Assembly: GCF_000224145.3 (NCBI RefSeq)
Contig: NW_004190338.2
Span: 1-64,000, forward strand
Direction of reading: 5' to 3'
Length of the DNA stretch: 64,000 nucleotides
Origin: Ciona intestinalis
Lineage: Eukaryota > Chordata > Ascidiacea > Phlebobranchia > Cionidae
The stretch's first letter is position 1. The number at the start of each line of letters is the position of its first letter. Below the pieces are notes generated by a model. That model was given only the letters and a program-made list of their open reading frames with translations, ran no database searches and had not been told where the DNA came from. Positions 34,761-60,431 of this stretch are shown here, piece after piece. The translations under genes were made by a program, and so were the position numbers.

Positions 34761-35712
34761 ATAATACTAGCCGATGAAATTTTGTAGTTTGCGAGTATGA
34801 ACGATAACTAGTTTCATAGCTTCAGAAGACAACTTTGAATATTTTGTACAGTTTGATTTTGTCTCATAAAACTAGTTTTTGTAAAAAAATGAGATATATG
34901 CTTATGTAAAATAGGCATGGGTCAATGTGATTTTAAATTGTGATAAAGGAAAAACAAAAAAAGTCGGTTTAAAGGTATATACACAAAGTTTACATGGCAA
35001 AGAAACTAGCACAGCCTGTTAAATTTGGTAGGTTAACTACAAGTTGCAAAATACTGTCTATGTAGATATATTTCAATTTAGAATTTCAATTTAGTATGTA
35101 TTATCGATGCACCTACTGTGACTCTGAACAAGATTTGGATATCTACGATAATCAATGTTAACAAGAGATCACAGATCTAATGCATGAGCACGGTATAAAC
35201 TTGACATGTAAACTTACACTATAGTTAACCTTGTCGTCGCTTAAAGACGTTTGTTTTTGTGAATTTGGATAAACCGTAATCACGCAGTATTATAGGTAAT
35301 GTTAGAAGTTAATATTATTCGTATTGTGGCGACTGCATAATGATTTATTGCGAGCAGTAAAATAAAAGAGCAAAGAAACGAGAGACGCGGTGTTTATACC
35401 GAAGATAGCGATAAGAAAAAAGGACTCGTCTACGCTTCGGTGCACACACGCTAATTGTGCGGTTTTAAATCTGAAAATTTAGTCTAAAATTATAAATTTA
35501 TTTTACGATTTGATTTCAATCAAGAGATTAAAGAAAAATGCTACCGTGCTTAATATATGTTCATTGATAATAATAATAATTGTACGCCATTTATTAGAGC
35601 TGTGCTCTCCTGTTTCCACGGTTCTTATATAAGTTCAGTTCATAACAACATACCGGAAGACTGTATCACAAGTGTCACAGTCTTCACAGGACGTGCAGCA
35701 TATTTGATTAAA

Positions 35713-38700
35713 ATGCAGCGCTCACAAATTGCAATCGGCGGGGCAGTCCTGGCCGGTGGAGCACTTGCATTATATGCATATACTCAGAAGCAACGTAAAA
35801 ACTGGCAACCTATTGGTGTGGTTTCCAAAATGTTTATTCACCCAATAAAATCGTGTTGCGGAACAGAAATACAAACAGCAGTGTGCACGCAAAACGGGTT
35901 ATATCACGACTCCTGCAACATTTTAGACAGGTTTGGAACTTTACTTACTTATTTGGTTTAAACGGTTTCATGGTGATTTGGTGAATGAATGTAACTTACT
36001 TTATCATCGTGTGGCCAGAAAACGACAGTCGTTGTAAGTAACACGAATGTTCATACACCAGCTTACTGGTTACCTTGTATGTTACTTTGTGGGTGATTAT
36101 TTTTTTTGCTTTTTTTAATTTTCTATGTATGGCTGTTAGGGCTGTGAATTTTCCCTATTTTTGTTTAACCGTTAACCGTTCAGTTTTAACCGGTTAACCG
36201 GTTAACCGATACAAGTGTAATCCTAATAAAAGCGTCTTGTTTATCGCTTTTCTTTCAATACACGGGCAAACGTTCTTAACGTTAAAGTAATGCTTTCTTA
36301 TTCATATTCAAACCTGTTTTAAAACACCTGCCGTCTAAGTAATCAACGTGTGAATTGCAATTATGACGCAGTTATTAACGTGTGAATTGCTATTATGTCG
36401 TAATCAATTGCCAGGTCAAACAATCGCTATTATGATGCAATGAATCCACGTGTGAATGTCTGCTTTTTCGTAATAAACACGCTGCTTGGCTGAGGAAAAC
36501 ATTTAAGTTGTGTATTACACCAATATAATGTTGCAAAACTAGTTAGCCTGCGGTATTAACAATCAAGATTGACGACGCAATCGCCGTTGTAGGGCACGAT
36601 CAAAGCAACAGCGTCCCTGCGCACTCTGTCTTATTGCAAAACAACAATCAACGAACACGAACACGTGCCTTTCATGTAAATAAGACAGATATTGATATAC
36701 GTTTATGCCTTTTGACGTCATAGTTCGGTTAACGACTTAAACTTTTCGTTAGCGGTTAACCGAATAGGTTCGGTTAACCAGTTAACCGTTAACTTTTCCA
36801 CAGCCCTAATGGCTGTTAATTTGAACAACCCATCAGTGACCACTGGGTTGGAGTAATTTCCGTTAAGGAGGGACACATACGCCAACATTGGCATCAGCCA
36901 TGAGTCCTGAACCCATTAACTATGGGTTACAGGGAGGCATGCTAACCACTTTGCCATGGCAACCAACAAATATCACATGTCAATTCAGGGGTTTCGTTAT
37001 TACTCGTGCTGATGGAACTTTCATAACAGCAAGAGCTTACCCACTTATGGTCAAAATATCAACACAAGTTGAAGATGATGGGGGAATTCTTGTATTGGAT
37101 GCTCCAGGTATGGAACCTGTTGAAGTAAATGTTCCATTGAATGAAACAGCAGCAATCATGTGCAGGTTAGTAAAGTAAGAGTGTGAACACAAGTATAGTT
37201 TATTGTTTATATAATATATATATTATTTAATATTTATGTTTCTGATGTATAGAATATAAATTCTAAGAGCCAATTAATACCCAGCAAATATCATATGCAA
37301 TCTTAAAAAATGTAAAAGTTTGAAGGTAGTTTCAATACTGCTAACTTTGCATTAGGAGCAATTTTTATAGGCTACCTTAGTTTTAATTAAATTTTCTAGG
37401 CTACATGCATATGTAATTTTATACTGGTTTTGGTGTTTGATTATTCAGTGTGCACAGAACAAATCCTGCACATGCAGAATGCAAATTTGAACATTAAATA
37501 CATTTTGTCGCCTTTCTTGGTGAAAGTGACAGGCTATGCCATCTGGTAAGGTCCATTCGGTAGCACCCTTGCTGGGTAATGTGGGCAAACCATGGCCTGG
37601 ACCCCAGGTTTCACTGCGTGTTTATATAGAACCTCGCCCATGGCATATAAAGATAATAGCAATTCAAACATTAGGATCTGGGGTGAAGAAATTCCAGGCA
37701 TTGACTGCGGAGATGAAGTTGCAAAGTGGCTTCAGAAATATCTTTCCTTGGATGATTTGCGACTAAAATATCACCCCAACTCTGCAAGTGTCCGACCGCT
37801 GTGCCAAAGAGATACATATGCACCACTGCGCTTCCAGAATAAAAATAATGGAAATGTAAGCAAATTAGTTATGTATATTTATTTCAAGCATTTTTGTGAA
37901 TGTTTTTTACTGTAACAAAATAAATATTTTACATTAAAATATTCTGAAATATTGTTGCATTTACTATTGAAGTTAATGCTGTGTTTTTTTTATTATATTT
38001 TCCAAATTTTGTTAAAACTAACATTTAAAATTGCACTTCTATTTTAAATTAAAGAGTAATTTTAGGTGTTTCGTTCATCTTTGTTACAACACCAGCTTAT
38101 TCAAACTACTGATTTCAGAGTATATACCATGATTTCTCACCATACAACATCTTGTCCGAGGCATCCATACTTGATGTGGCGGAAAGAATGGAAAAAAGTG
38201 GTAACTTGAATGTTCGCAACTTTCGACCAAACTTCCTTATTTCTGGATGTGAACCACACAATGAGGTGATATGATAGTTTTTTTTAATATATATATATTC
38301 TATTAATTGCACATGAGTGAGGTCCTACAGCAGCAATATGCAGCATAGTAGATTTATACCAGTGTGGGCCCATCACCCTGAAATCAAGGGTGACCACTGC
38401 CCTTGGTTAGAACAATACTGAGCCTATAGGGGTCAAACAAACTTATTCAAATACAGGGGAGGCATAGGTAGGTAAATAAACTTTTCAATCAAATACATTT
38501 GGTTCCAATGTTGTTGCTAAATGCAGTGTAGAAAATTCTAAGTGGACCTGCCTACCCTGCCACCCCAGGTTTGGTTTCTGACCGAGCCATACTGCGTGGC
38601 ATAATCTATGGACTATGGTACTAGTGATTGTAGTTTTGTAGACATAAATTAGGCTTTTTAAGCTTACTTTAGGTAAAAAGTTTTGCCCAAAGACACATAC

Positions 38701-39224
38701 GCCCACAATGATAGCAGCGACAGCCGACGAGCCTTGAACCATTACCTATTGGTTAGAGGCAGGCGCACTAACCACTTTGCCACGGCGCCGGACTAATGTA
38801 ACAATGTAAAGAAGTGTTTTCATGTTTTAATTAATATTTTGTACTTGAAATACAGAACGACTGGACTCACTTTAAAGTTGGAACTGCAGAGTTTAAATTT
38901 GCAAAACACTGCCACAGGTAAATCATACAGGAATATTGTTACGCTAAAATTCTAAACCCTCTTCCTACCTTAAGGTGTACTCTTCCCAATATTGATACAG
39001 ACACTGGTATTATGAGACCTGATCAAGAGCCACTGCAAACTATGAAAACGTAAGAAATTGCCTCCTTGTGTTAAATTATTTTGTTTAATTTTTGATTCCT
39101 CAGTTTTAGACTCTGCAAAGAAGAAGACCGGAAAGTTTACGGCACAAGTCCAATTCTTGGAGTAAATCTCGGTATTTTTAAGACTGGAACTGTCTCTGTT
39201 GGCGACGTGGTCTATGCTTGCTAA
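35713..39224 (+). CDS. Mitochondrial amidoxime-reducing component (MOSC domain)
   Basis: Exons 35713-35930, 36989-37165, 37660-37855, 38119-38265, 38856-38917, 38975-39049 and 39104-39224 join in frame to 331 aa, near the usual 330-340. mARC is a molybdenum-cofactor enzyme of the outer mitochondrial membrane that reduces N-hydroxylated compounds with cytochrome b5 and its reductase. Residues 6-23 form the N-terminal membrane anchor (IAIGGAVLAGGALALYAY), then the MOSC N-terminal domain (GVVSKMFIHPIKSC), DRGFVITRADGTFITAR, FRPNFLISGC, and the CHRC motif split across exons 5/6 that carries the conserved Cys for molybdenum, then DTDTGIMRPDQEPLQT. The start at 35713 was chosen because the anchor follows at once; the frame is also open upstream. 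Intron 1 contains a SINE split by a hAT element. Confidence 0.93.
35982..36136 (-). repeat. SINE, tail-side half (split by hAT)
   Basis: GAATGAATGTAACTTACTTT through TATGTTACTTTGTGGGTGAT. The head half resumes at 36809. Confidence 0.85.
36129..36816. mobile_element. Non-autonomous hAT element with 8-bp target duplication
   Basis: The element proper is 36137-36808 (672 bp), starting TAGGGCTGTG and ending CACAGCCCTA. It is flanked on both sides by the exact 8-bp duplication ATGGCTGT. Subterminal repeats of GGTTAACCG type lie inside both ends, a known hAT trait. No transposase ORF is present. It is inserted in a SINE within intron 1 of the mARC gene. Confidence 0.9.
36817..36966 (-). repeat. 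SINE, head-side half
   Basis: Continues the SINE interrupted by the hAT: GACCACTGGGTTGGAG, a worn GGACACATACGCC, CCTGAACCCATTAAC and TTTGCCATGGC. It stops about 22 bp before mARC exon 2. Confidence 0.8.
38680..38793 (-). repeat. SINE head fragment
   Basis: TTTTGCCCAAAGACACATAC to TTTGCCACGGCGCCGG, in intron 4 of the mARC gene; 5'-half only. Confidence 0.8.
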
Positions 39225-39345
39225 GCTTTTATTTTTGTTCTTAATCTGCCTGATTGTGCAATGCAATGTTTCCTTATAATTCTGCCCTAAAACAAATAAG
39301 TGAAAAAGCATGGTGCTGTAATGTTTTTCACAATTTGGCCTTTAA

Positions 39346-39351
39346 AATAAA
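39346..39351 (+). promoter_or_regulatory. mARC polyadenylation signal AATAAA
   Basis: 122 bp past the mARC stop. Confidence 0.6.
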
Positions 39352-39371
39352 TGTTCTATAAAAACTCTGTC

Positions 39372-39377
39372 TTTATT
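39372..39377 (-). promoter_or_regulatory. DRC11 distal polyadenylation signal (AATAAA on - strand)
   Basis: Lies 13 bp beyond the distal DRC11 stop and 21 bp from the mARC signal on the other strand. Confidence 0.55.
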
Positions 39378-39389
39378 ATATTCTCAAAT

Positions 39390-53243
<13,854 letters not shown>

Positions 53244-53446
53244 CTTCTGATCTTGTGCGGCTGCCGTTTATAATTAATACCACAATGATATAACTTTCCA
53301 CCAAAACAATTATGCTCCAGCTCCGAACAAATCAACACGGTGTGTAAAAACTATATGACAGTTGTTTATTAAGTTGGTACAGAATAGATTATAAAGGGGT
53401 GTAAAATGTTCTCAGATAACCCCAACTGTGGTTGCAGCTTATCTGA

Positions 53447-53460
53447 TGACGTCAGCCAAT
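53447..53460. promoter_or_regulatory. CRE plus CCAAT box near the DRC11 start
   Basis: TGACGTCA at once followed by GCCAAT, about 200 bp upstream of the candidate DRC11 first exon; a second TGACGTCA lies at 53560-53567. Promoter use is inferred from position. Confidence 0.4.
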
Positions 53461-54077
53461 GATAAGGTAAATCATTCTATAAAAATGCGTCCGGTTGACG
53501 GCATACCAGATCTGTTGGTATAAAGGATTTATCCCTTGGGAAATAATCGGGAAGTGAATTGACGTCATTGTGTGCTTTTTATCACTCACCAAAATTCACC
53601 TTCAAACCGGAAAACAAAATCCTGGACTCTAATCTAAAAAGGAGAAGGAATTCTTTAGGCATGCGCGGTCCATCGCGTAGATTGATGATACCACGCGTTG
53701 CTATTTCCACCTCAGGATTAAGGTCTTATTATTCTGTAAAGCAGTAGACATGGTTGCGTCTTTTTCACTCGTAAGTGATTGACTGATGTTAAACAGGACC
53801 AAACTCCGCTATGCACCAGCGCGACCTGCCCTTTTGACATTGGACACCCGAAACCCCATGATTTAATCCAGATTACGTGAAGAGAACCTTTCCAGACATG
53901 ACTTAACTTTTGGTACACAGACTCGACAGTACAGTAGAACCAGGCAGCCGTGCAAGTGCTGCTCTATGCGTACGAGGTAAGGAGAGAAATCGCTGTTATT
54001 GAAGTTTACAAGTTGGTGAGAACGCTTCTCTGTTGAGCGATTACGTAACGAAGACGTTTTTTTTCATTCCGCTACGT

Positions 54078-54112
54078 TTATAAGCCGCGCTACGAGGCGA
54101 CGACACTCAGAG
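54078..54112 (+). promoter_or_regulatory. TATA-like promoter candidate
   Basis: TTTATAAGCC followed about 30 bp later by an initiator-like ACACTCAGAGC; the right orientation and distance to start a transcript toward the VWC-like gene. Confidence 0.3.
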
Positions 54113-55724
54113 CTTAGTCGCAGGTGCTCGGCTAAGGCGGTAGCAAAAAGACTGATATTAACAATAGACAGAATACATCAAAAAGTTCGTATTCGAACAC
54201 TTTTTAAAAGAATAAAACGATCCTAGTTTTAGGGCAGGTGAAAATGTTAAGGTTATCTAAATAATTAAAACGTTTTAGAGCGTTTTTACATCAGAACAGA
54301 ATATGGTTAACAGGGTATAATAAGTTTGTCTGTGTCAAACAGTCACTGCGCGTGTGTTGTATTATTATTTTGCGTTTAAGTTTACCTATGTTTTTATTAG
54401 AACTGTTATACCTTTTTATCGGGGCGGTGTGTAGAAATAATGTGGTATAACACATCGGCAATTTTGTTTTTCCTAACCCGAGAAAAAATCACCCAACTCC
54501 CGCCATTTCCAAAAACATTACTCGATAACTGAAAAATTCATAATTCATTTTTTTTGACAGAGATTTATCTTAGCTGGATGTTTTAATGGAAATTAAACAA
54601 CGATATGGGAATGCCACAAGAATACGGGAAACCAGTTAATCTGCTCAGGTCAGAAATCAATTACAATATTACAGACATACTTAATATGCAAATAAACTAT
54701 TAGTCGGAATTTACAATAATAAATTTTTTTTCGTTTCAGATACGCAAGCCAGCTGTCAATCATCTCTAAGTTTATTGCTTGTCAATCAAACAGCGAGGGG
54801 AATATTTTTAGGCACCGGTAAGTTTCACGAGTGATCTTAGCCGCACGTATGCGTGTAAAAGCAGGCACCATTGTGTGCATAATATTACGGTTTTTGGAAA
54901 CGAAGAGCTGTTTTTATTTTGGCCTGAAATAAACGTGATTGACAAGCGTACAATTATAGCGTTTTCGGCCATTTAACCCTTCACAGTAACGCTGTTGTAG
55001 AAAACTTTGCAAGCTTGATGTGCATTTTATCTTTAGGCAGCGATCTTTTATTGCCAAGACCTACGAGCAAACTCCGCGAAGTTTCAAAACTCGTGCGGTT
55101 GAAACTGGATCTTGTAATCGGCGATATGAAAATTCCGGACTGCCTTAAGATTTTATAAGCGCGCGCACCTGTTCGGGTTGCTGCGCGTGTCAGCCTGCGA
55201 TGCGGACTTTGCAGCTTTTATGAGTTAATTGAATGGATCGGATCTCATTTATCAGATATTCAGCATTATGCCTGACGGAATGACAGCTTTTGTGAGACCA
55301 GCGGTTTTTCGCTTTTGTTCGGCGGACATAGAACGCAAACTGGGTTGATTGATTTCGTTTGAATTCGACTTGCAATTGTGAAAAATCCTGCGAAAACTTC
55401 CTTAATCGTGAGATGTCTAGACAAGCTCAAACATCGAGCGACTTTTCCCGGCAGGCGGGTGCCGAAAATGAGGGTTGTTCGCCGCGAATTATAACGACAA
55501 ATGGTGTTTAGACTAACAGCGGTGACGTTGAACGTTATGCTCGTTAAAGTCAAACGGGATTATGTTTACTCAAAAGATTTGACTGTCGTGGCCACAGAGT
55601 GCTGAGCCGTGAACCCTGCGTTATCTGAGTGATTCGTCACGCGCAGGTGAACACGTGCAGCTGAGCTGATGACGGTAAGTCAACAGGCGCGATCGAGCGT
55701 AACGAAAACAAAAACCGATCATCT

Positions 55725-58700
55725 ATGACGGCGCGAATGACTGTTTACGAAAGCAAGAATCTTGATTGTGTACTTGGCATTATTCGGGAGGCCTTCGCAT
55801 GCCACTCCACGCAAACGGCATCCATGTTAATTGGATTCCAGCAGCGAAGTCAAAACACTCGACATTTTCGAAAGATAAACTCTCATGCGATCAGTTTTCC
55901 AAGCACGCCACAGCGGAACAAATTCGGCTGTAATACAAATCAGCGTAACTCTTCAGGTATCAGATGACGCTTTTACAAAACCATTTAATTTTTACTGATC
56001 GTGTACCTGAAATTAATGCACTGCGCATTAAAAGATCGTTATGACCGAGAAAGCGTTTAGGAGACTTTTACACACGAGTTTTCGCAAGCACGTATACAAA
56101 TATTCACTTCTTCAAAGCGTAAATCTTCATTAAAGAAATCTTAAAGTAATGAAAATGTTATTTGAAATTTCAGCAGGGAGTTGTACGTGGGAGAATGTAA
56201 ATCATGAATGGACGGAGTCAGAAGTTGACGGTTGTAAGACATGCAAGTGTACGATACTGGATGGTGATCTGTTCGAAGAATGTAGAACGTAAGAGCATTT
56301 TATTTCAACTTGGCCAAATACATGTCATAAAATTTAATGAAAAATTATAGTAAAATGTGTTATAACGTAATGGTTGCTTTAAACGGGAGTTGTGTAAGAG
56401 TTAGAATGAACTATGCCTGTGGCGTGAGCATAATTTAAATGAATCAAAAGCGCAGCATAACCATACATTTATTGTTTGATGTATAGTAAGAGGGGGGAAA
56501 ATGGGACACCTTTTCATTCAATTTTCTCATCCCATTTGGTAGTAAACAAAGAACATTCAAAGAATTATTAAACCGTATCCTCACGACTTCCTTAGACCGT
56601 TGTTAATTGTTTAAATCACGATCATGATATTTGGACATTATGTGTTAAAGGTGTCCCATCTTCCCCCATCCTACTATATAGTCGTAATAGCTAAGCCTTG
56701 TAACTCACACCGTAAGAACGAAGACGAATTCTATGCTGGCGATTAATATAATAGGAGTGTTCAGTGGTAGTTTATATGAATGTGTTGAAAGAAACTAAGG
56801 CGGGATTTGCCGACACGATATTAAATACTCATCTCACAATTTGTTTGGTCGCACGTCGCGTAAGGTCCTTTGGCGGAATGCGGGTTTCGGGCAAATGCAA
56901 ATACCTTGCTTTCGTAGGTGCGACTTGCTTGCGATTTTGAAAGCGTAAAATTGGGACTTGACTATGGAGACGAAAAGACTTTACCAGCTTTTGGAATTCC
57001 GGCGGTTTAAGCAACAGAAAAGGCATTTCCGGCGTTCGGGGGCTTAAGAAAATATTTTCCGTTGAACGCACTTGTCCTTCGTGTAGACAACACACGATTG
57101 CATTCAAACTGGTTGTTAGTTTTATGGTAATATCAAAGTTGTCACACGTGAACGTAAAACACGCGGCATGAAAAAAATCAATTCACATGCGGCGCATAGG
57201 TATATAGGAGCAGAGTTCGGGGTCGCCTTTTACGAGCCAATGCAGAGACTAGAATGCTTCTTTGTTCGGTCACAAGGCGGCCCATTGTCCCGCGGAAGCC
57301 AGGCGGAGCTGTCAGGGACACCGTGAAGTTTTATTGACGGTTTTTGGTCGGCCGATTATTGGCAAATGCTTAACTACCTTGGCCACTGCAATGTTTGCTC
57401 AATGCTCGAAAACACGGACGCTTTTCTAATCCGCGCGATTTAATTCGAAGCTGTTTGAAGTGGAGGTCGCGAGGTGTTTGTTTAATCGCCATCTCTCGTT
57501 ATGCGAAGATGCACTAACAAAGCCAGTCTTGTGCGCAAAACAATAGCCGAGAATTAATGTTCGTTCCCGGCGAAACTGTTTGCTCACGTAAATAAACAAG
57601 TCGTAAAGTCGAGCTGGTAAGTACATCGGACAAGAAGACGTTTGTTTCGCCGGCTATTCGGCCGCGAAATGCCGCCCGAATTCCTTAGGCCCCGATGCTT
57701 CATTAACGCAGAAATTAAAGGCAAACACAAATGCAATATAAGCACGGTTCGAACGACAAAAGCTACTGATAAGTCGCAGTGATTGAACACTTGGAATATA
57801 GCTTATTCGATACCGCTAACAAACCGTGCGCTTGTTACCCAAAACTCTTATCGGCCGGAATGCTTACCGAGCTGCACAGCAGGACAATACATTCAAGAAA
57901 CATCCACTTAGTCTGTTTGCTAAAGCAATATTGTGGCGTTGTTCGTAAACAAACGAACGAACGCCTTAAAAACCACTTGAAGTAAATTTGAGATAAAATT
58001 CCTGTGTCATTGAGTTGTTTAACCCGTCCCTGAACTTAGAATATTGCGTGGAAATTTGACCAGAGGAAGGGCGAACAAAGACAGTCCGGTTAAAATTGTC
58101 ATATGCCCAAAAATTCAATTATATTCTCACCTCCGTCATTGATTTGTCTGAGCGTTATTGCGGTCTGTGGTAACGCATACGCAAGCGTGTGGTTTAAGAT
58201 CTATATGTGTATTCCCATGGGATGCATTAAAGCATATTCATGGCACCATGCCCAACACGAGTGTCTGATGTAATTTCACACGATCATCTTTTTATTGCCA
58301 GGGTTATGCGACCAACTGCTTGGCCGTCCGAGTGCGACCGGATCAGAAGAGGATGCGAGTACATCATCCGGATGAAGAGCAACCCGAATAAGGTGTGTCC
58401 TGGCTGGGCGTTCACAAGCTACATCTACTGGGTCCGGGTATCCGGTTATTCGTGGGACAACGGGGTTAGAGTGGATGGAACTCCAAGGAGGGTGGTGTCA
58501 GAACCTCACCCTGACTTTGACGATAGTCAGTCGACGGTCGTGCTGGTCCCATCCCGCCCTGGGATTGCGACTGGACCGACGGACCAGACATCAATGGTTC
58601 CGCTAAACACTACAGCAGCGGTGGTGCAGATAGTCTCGCCTTCCCCGGTCGAGCCTTCGCGACCGAGAAAGAAGCTCCGCTGTCGGAAAAGACGAAAATC

Positions 58701-58827
58701 AAAACGATGTCGGAATAAGAATAAGAAAAATAAAAGGCGTAAAAAAGGGAAGAGGAAGAAGAGCAAAAAGAGCAACCGTACAGCAGGTCTTTTGGGCAAG
58801 CGATCGGCGCCGGACGTTTCCACGTGA
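55725..58827 (+). CDS. VWC-like protein with strongly basic C-terminal tail
   Basis: Exons 56174-56288 and 58302-58827 are well supported: a Cys-rich VWC-like module (GSCTWENVNHEW, CKTCKC, EECRT, then SECDRIRRGCEY and NKVCPGW), about 70 ordinary residues, and a tail of some 45 residues that is mostly Lys/Arg (RKKLRCRKRRKSKRCRNK and on), ending GLLGKRSAPDVST. The 5' end is uncertain. The exon 55725-55956 fits in phase, giving 290 aa, but has no signal peptide. An exon at 54740-54817 with a hydrophobic core (SLSLLLVNQTARGIFLGT) also fits the phase but lacks a Met. VWC proteins are usually secreted BMP/TGF-beta modulators; the basic tail would suit heparan sulfate binding. Both roles are inferred. 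Confidence 0.7.
56484..56678 (-). mobile_element. Short TIR element (MITE), type 1
   Basis: First copy seen after a 22-kb stretch without any; ends TAGTAAGAGGGGGGAAAATG and CCATCTTCCCCCATCCTACT. In the large intron of the VWC-like gene. Confidence 0.85.
56679..58301. other. Large intron of the VWC-like gene, rest of it
   Basis: 1.6 kb, less AT-rich than introns elsewhere. Reverse ORFs at 56829, 57426 and 57584 lack splice context and family resemblance; I see nothing else. Confidence 0.45.
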
Positions 58828-60242
58828 TCGTCGAATTCATCTTATATACCAAACAAACTTCTACCTTTAATCTCAAACACACGGTACCTTAACGTTAAAG
58901 TTCATGTGGTGGAGGCGGCCTGACGGCGGATATAAGCGCCATTTTTCAATAACCGAGCATTGCGAAGAAGTTCGTGCTTATAGAGTATAAATTTATTCGC
59001 CCATTCGCCGAAATAACCACTGTGGACTCGCTTGCTTTATTTCTGTCAGTATTCAACCGTTTAGTAGCTGTACATCTCCTTTCGAAGTGACTCATATAGT
59101 AAATCCGGCAAGCGACCTATATTTAAAGTGTGTATCAGCAGTCACGCTGCTTTAATATACACCCATGTATACATAAAACCTTTCAAACGCGCCCTTCAAA
59201 AACCATGTTGTAAGTTCATTTCTATTTCAGCTAATCCCCTCTTTCCGCTTAAAACCCTCAAGCCCATGCTTTCAAAGCGCCAGTAATTCGGATGTGATTA
59301 CAGGCGTGGACTGTACCCAGTGAATAACGCATCAGTAGTATGATCCATTCAGACATAGGGTTTATAGATGGCACCTATATTTGGATCAGTCGGGGCAATA
59401 TTGGGTTCAAATCTTAAGATGGCACGGGTTCTTTCGGATTTAGAATGTCAGCTTTGGAAGGGACTGGGGTTATTGGGAAAAGTTACAAGATACTCTTATC
59501 GTGTCAGTATACATTTTTATGTGTGTTTTGTGCTATGCCTATTTTGCTCTATATAAGATGTGCCCAACAGACCTACGTTAAGTTATATCGGCAATCATTT
59601 TGAAGACAATGGGTGCAATGTTTCGCTGCACTGGCGAAGGATCCGTTCTCTGTTTGATTTTTCAACCCTCACCGCCCGTGATTTAACCGTATATTGTTTG
59701 AGTCGCTATTCCCCGCTTGTAAAGTTGGCGAGCTGTGTAAATAAAAGTTTGAGAACCTGTATTCTGTGCTTGTGATTAGCCTTTCAGTAAAGGCAGGACA
59801 ATCGTCTCTAACAATTCAATGATATTAGGCAGAGATATTTACCTTCGTTGTTGGGAGAAATGGGTCCCAGTTATAATAAAGCTATACGGGTATTACAACA
59901 TAAAATTCATACCTGCCCGCTACATGAGCCGGATTTATGGGAGAGCCTCTCCAGCAACAGAGATTTTGTTTGTGAACATAGGAAGTAATAAATAAATCGC
60001 ATGGTAGCTTTATAATACCAACCCTGCCATCTAGTCTGATTTACAAGGGCAAAAGCACAGGTGGTGTACACTCTACCGCAGTTGCTAAGCTGAGACAACA
60101 AAAATAATTCAAACTGATTATAAAATACGGCAGGGTATATAAGACTGCATCTAATAAGGGCATCTGTTATAAGTTATACTCTGTTCTGATTTTCTTTAAA
60201 GCCGTCGAGTTTATATTAGATTAGGGAAAACAGTAAAACACA

Positions 60243-60431
60243 TAGTAGTATGGGGGAAGATGGGACAACTTTTATTCTATTTTCTTGTCCCATTTGGTAG
60301 CAAACAAAAAACATTCAAAGAAATGTAAAACCGTTTCCTCACGACGCTTCGGCCGTTGTTAATTGTTTAAAACACGATCAGGATATTTAAATATTATGTG
60401 ATAAAGGTGTCCCGTCTTCCCCAACGCTCCC
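60243..60431 (-). mobile_element. Short TIR element (MITE), type 1
   Basis: Ends TAGTAGTATGGGGGAAGATG and CCCGTCTTCCCCAACGCTCC. Confidence 0.8.

Larger units (their letters stand above)
33860..35712. other. Intergenic stretch
   Basis: It holds the TIR elements listed above, then about 0.9 kb of very AT-rich sequence and the promoter side of the mARC gene. No other exon is supported. Confidence 0.5.
53244..55724. other. Divergent intergenic region
   Basis: Between the 5' ends of DRC11 (leftward) and the VWC-like gene (rightward). It holds CRE/CCAAT sites, a TATA-like box near 54079 and a possible exon at 54740-54817 (acceptor TTTCAG, donor GTAAGT). No other gene is supported; the + strand ORF at 53559 has no supporting features. 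Confidence 0.45.

Noticed and set aside
58527-58882. - strand ORFs opposite the VWC-like gene
   Set aside because: Antisense shadows of the basic tail (Leu/Phe runs from Lys codons).
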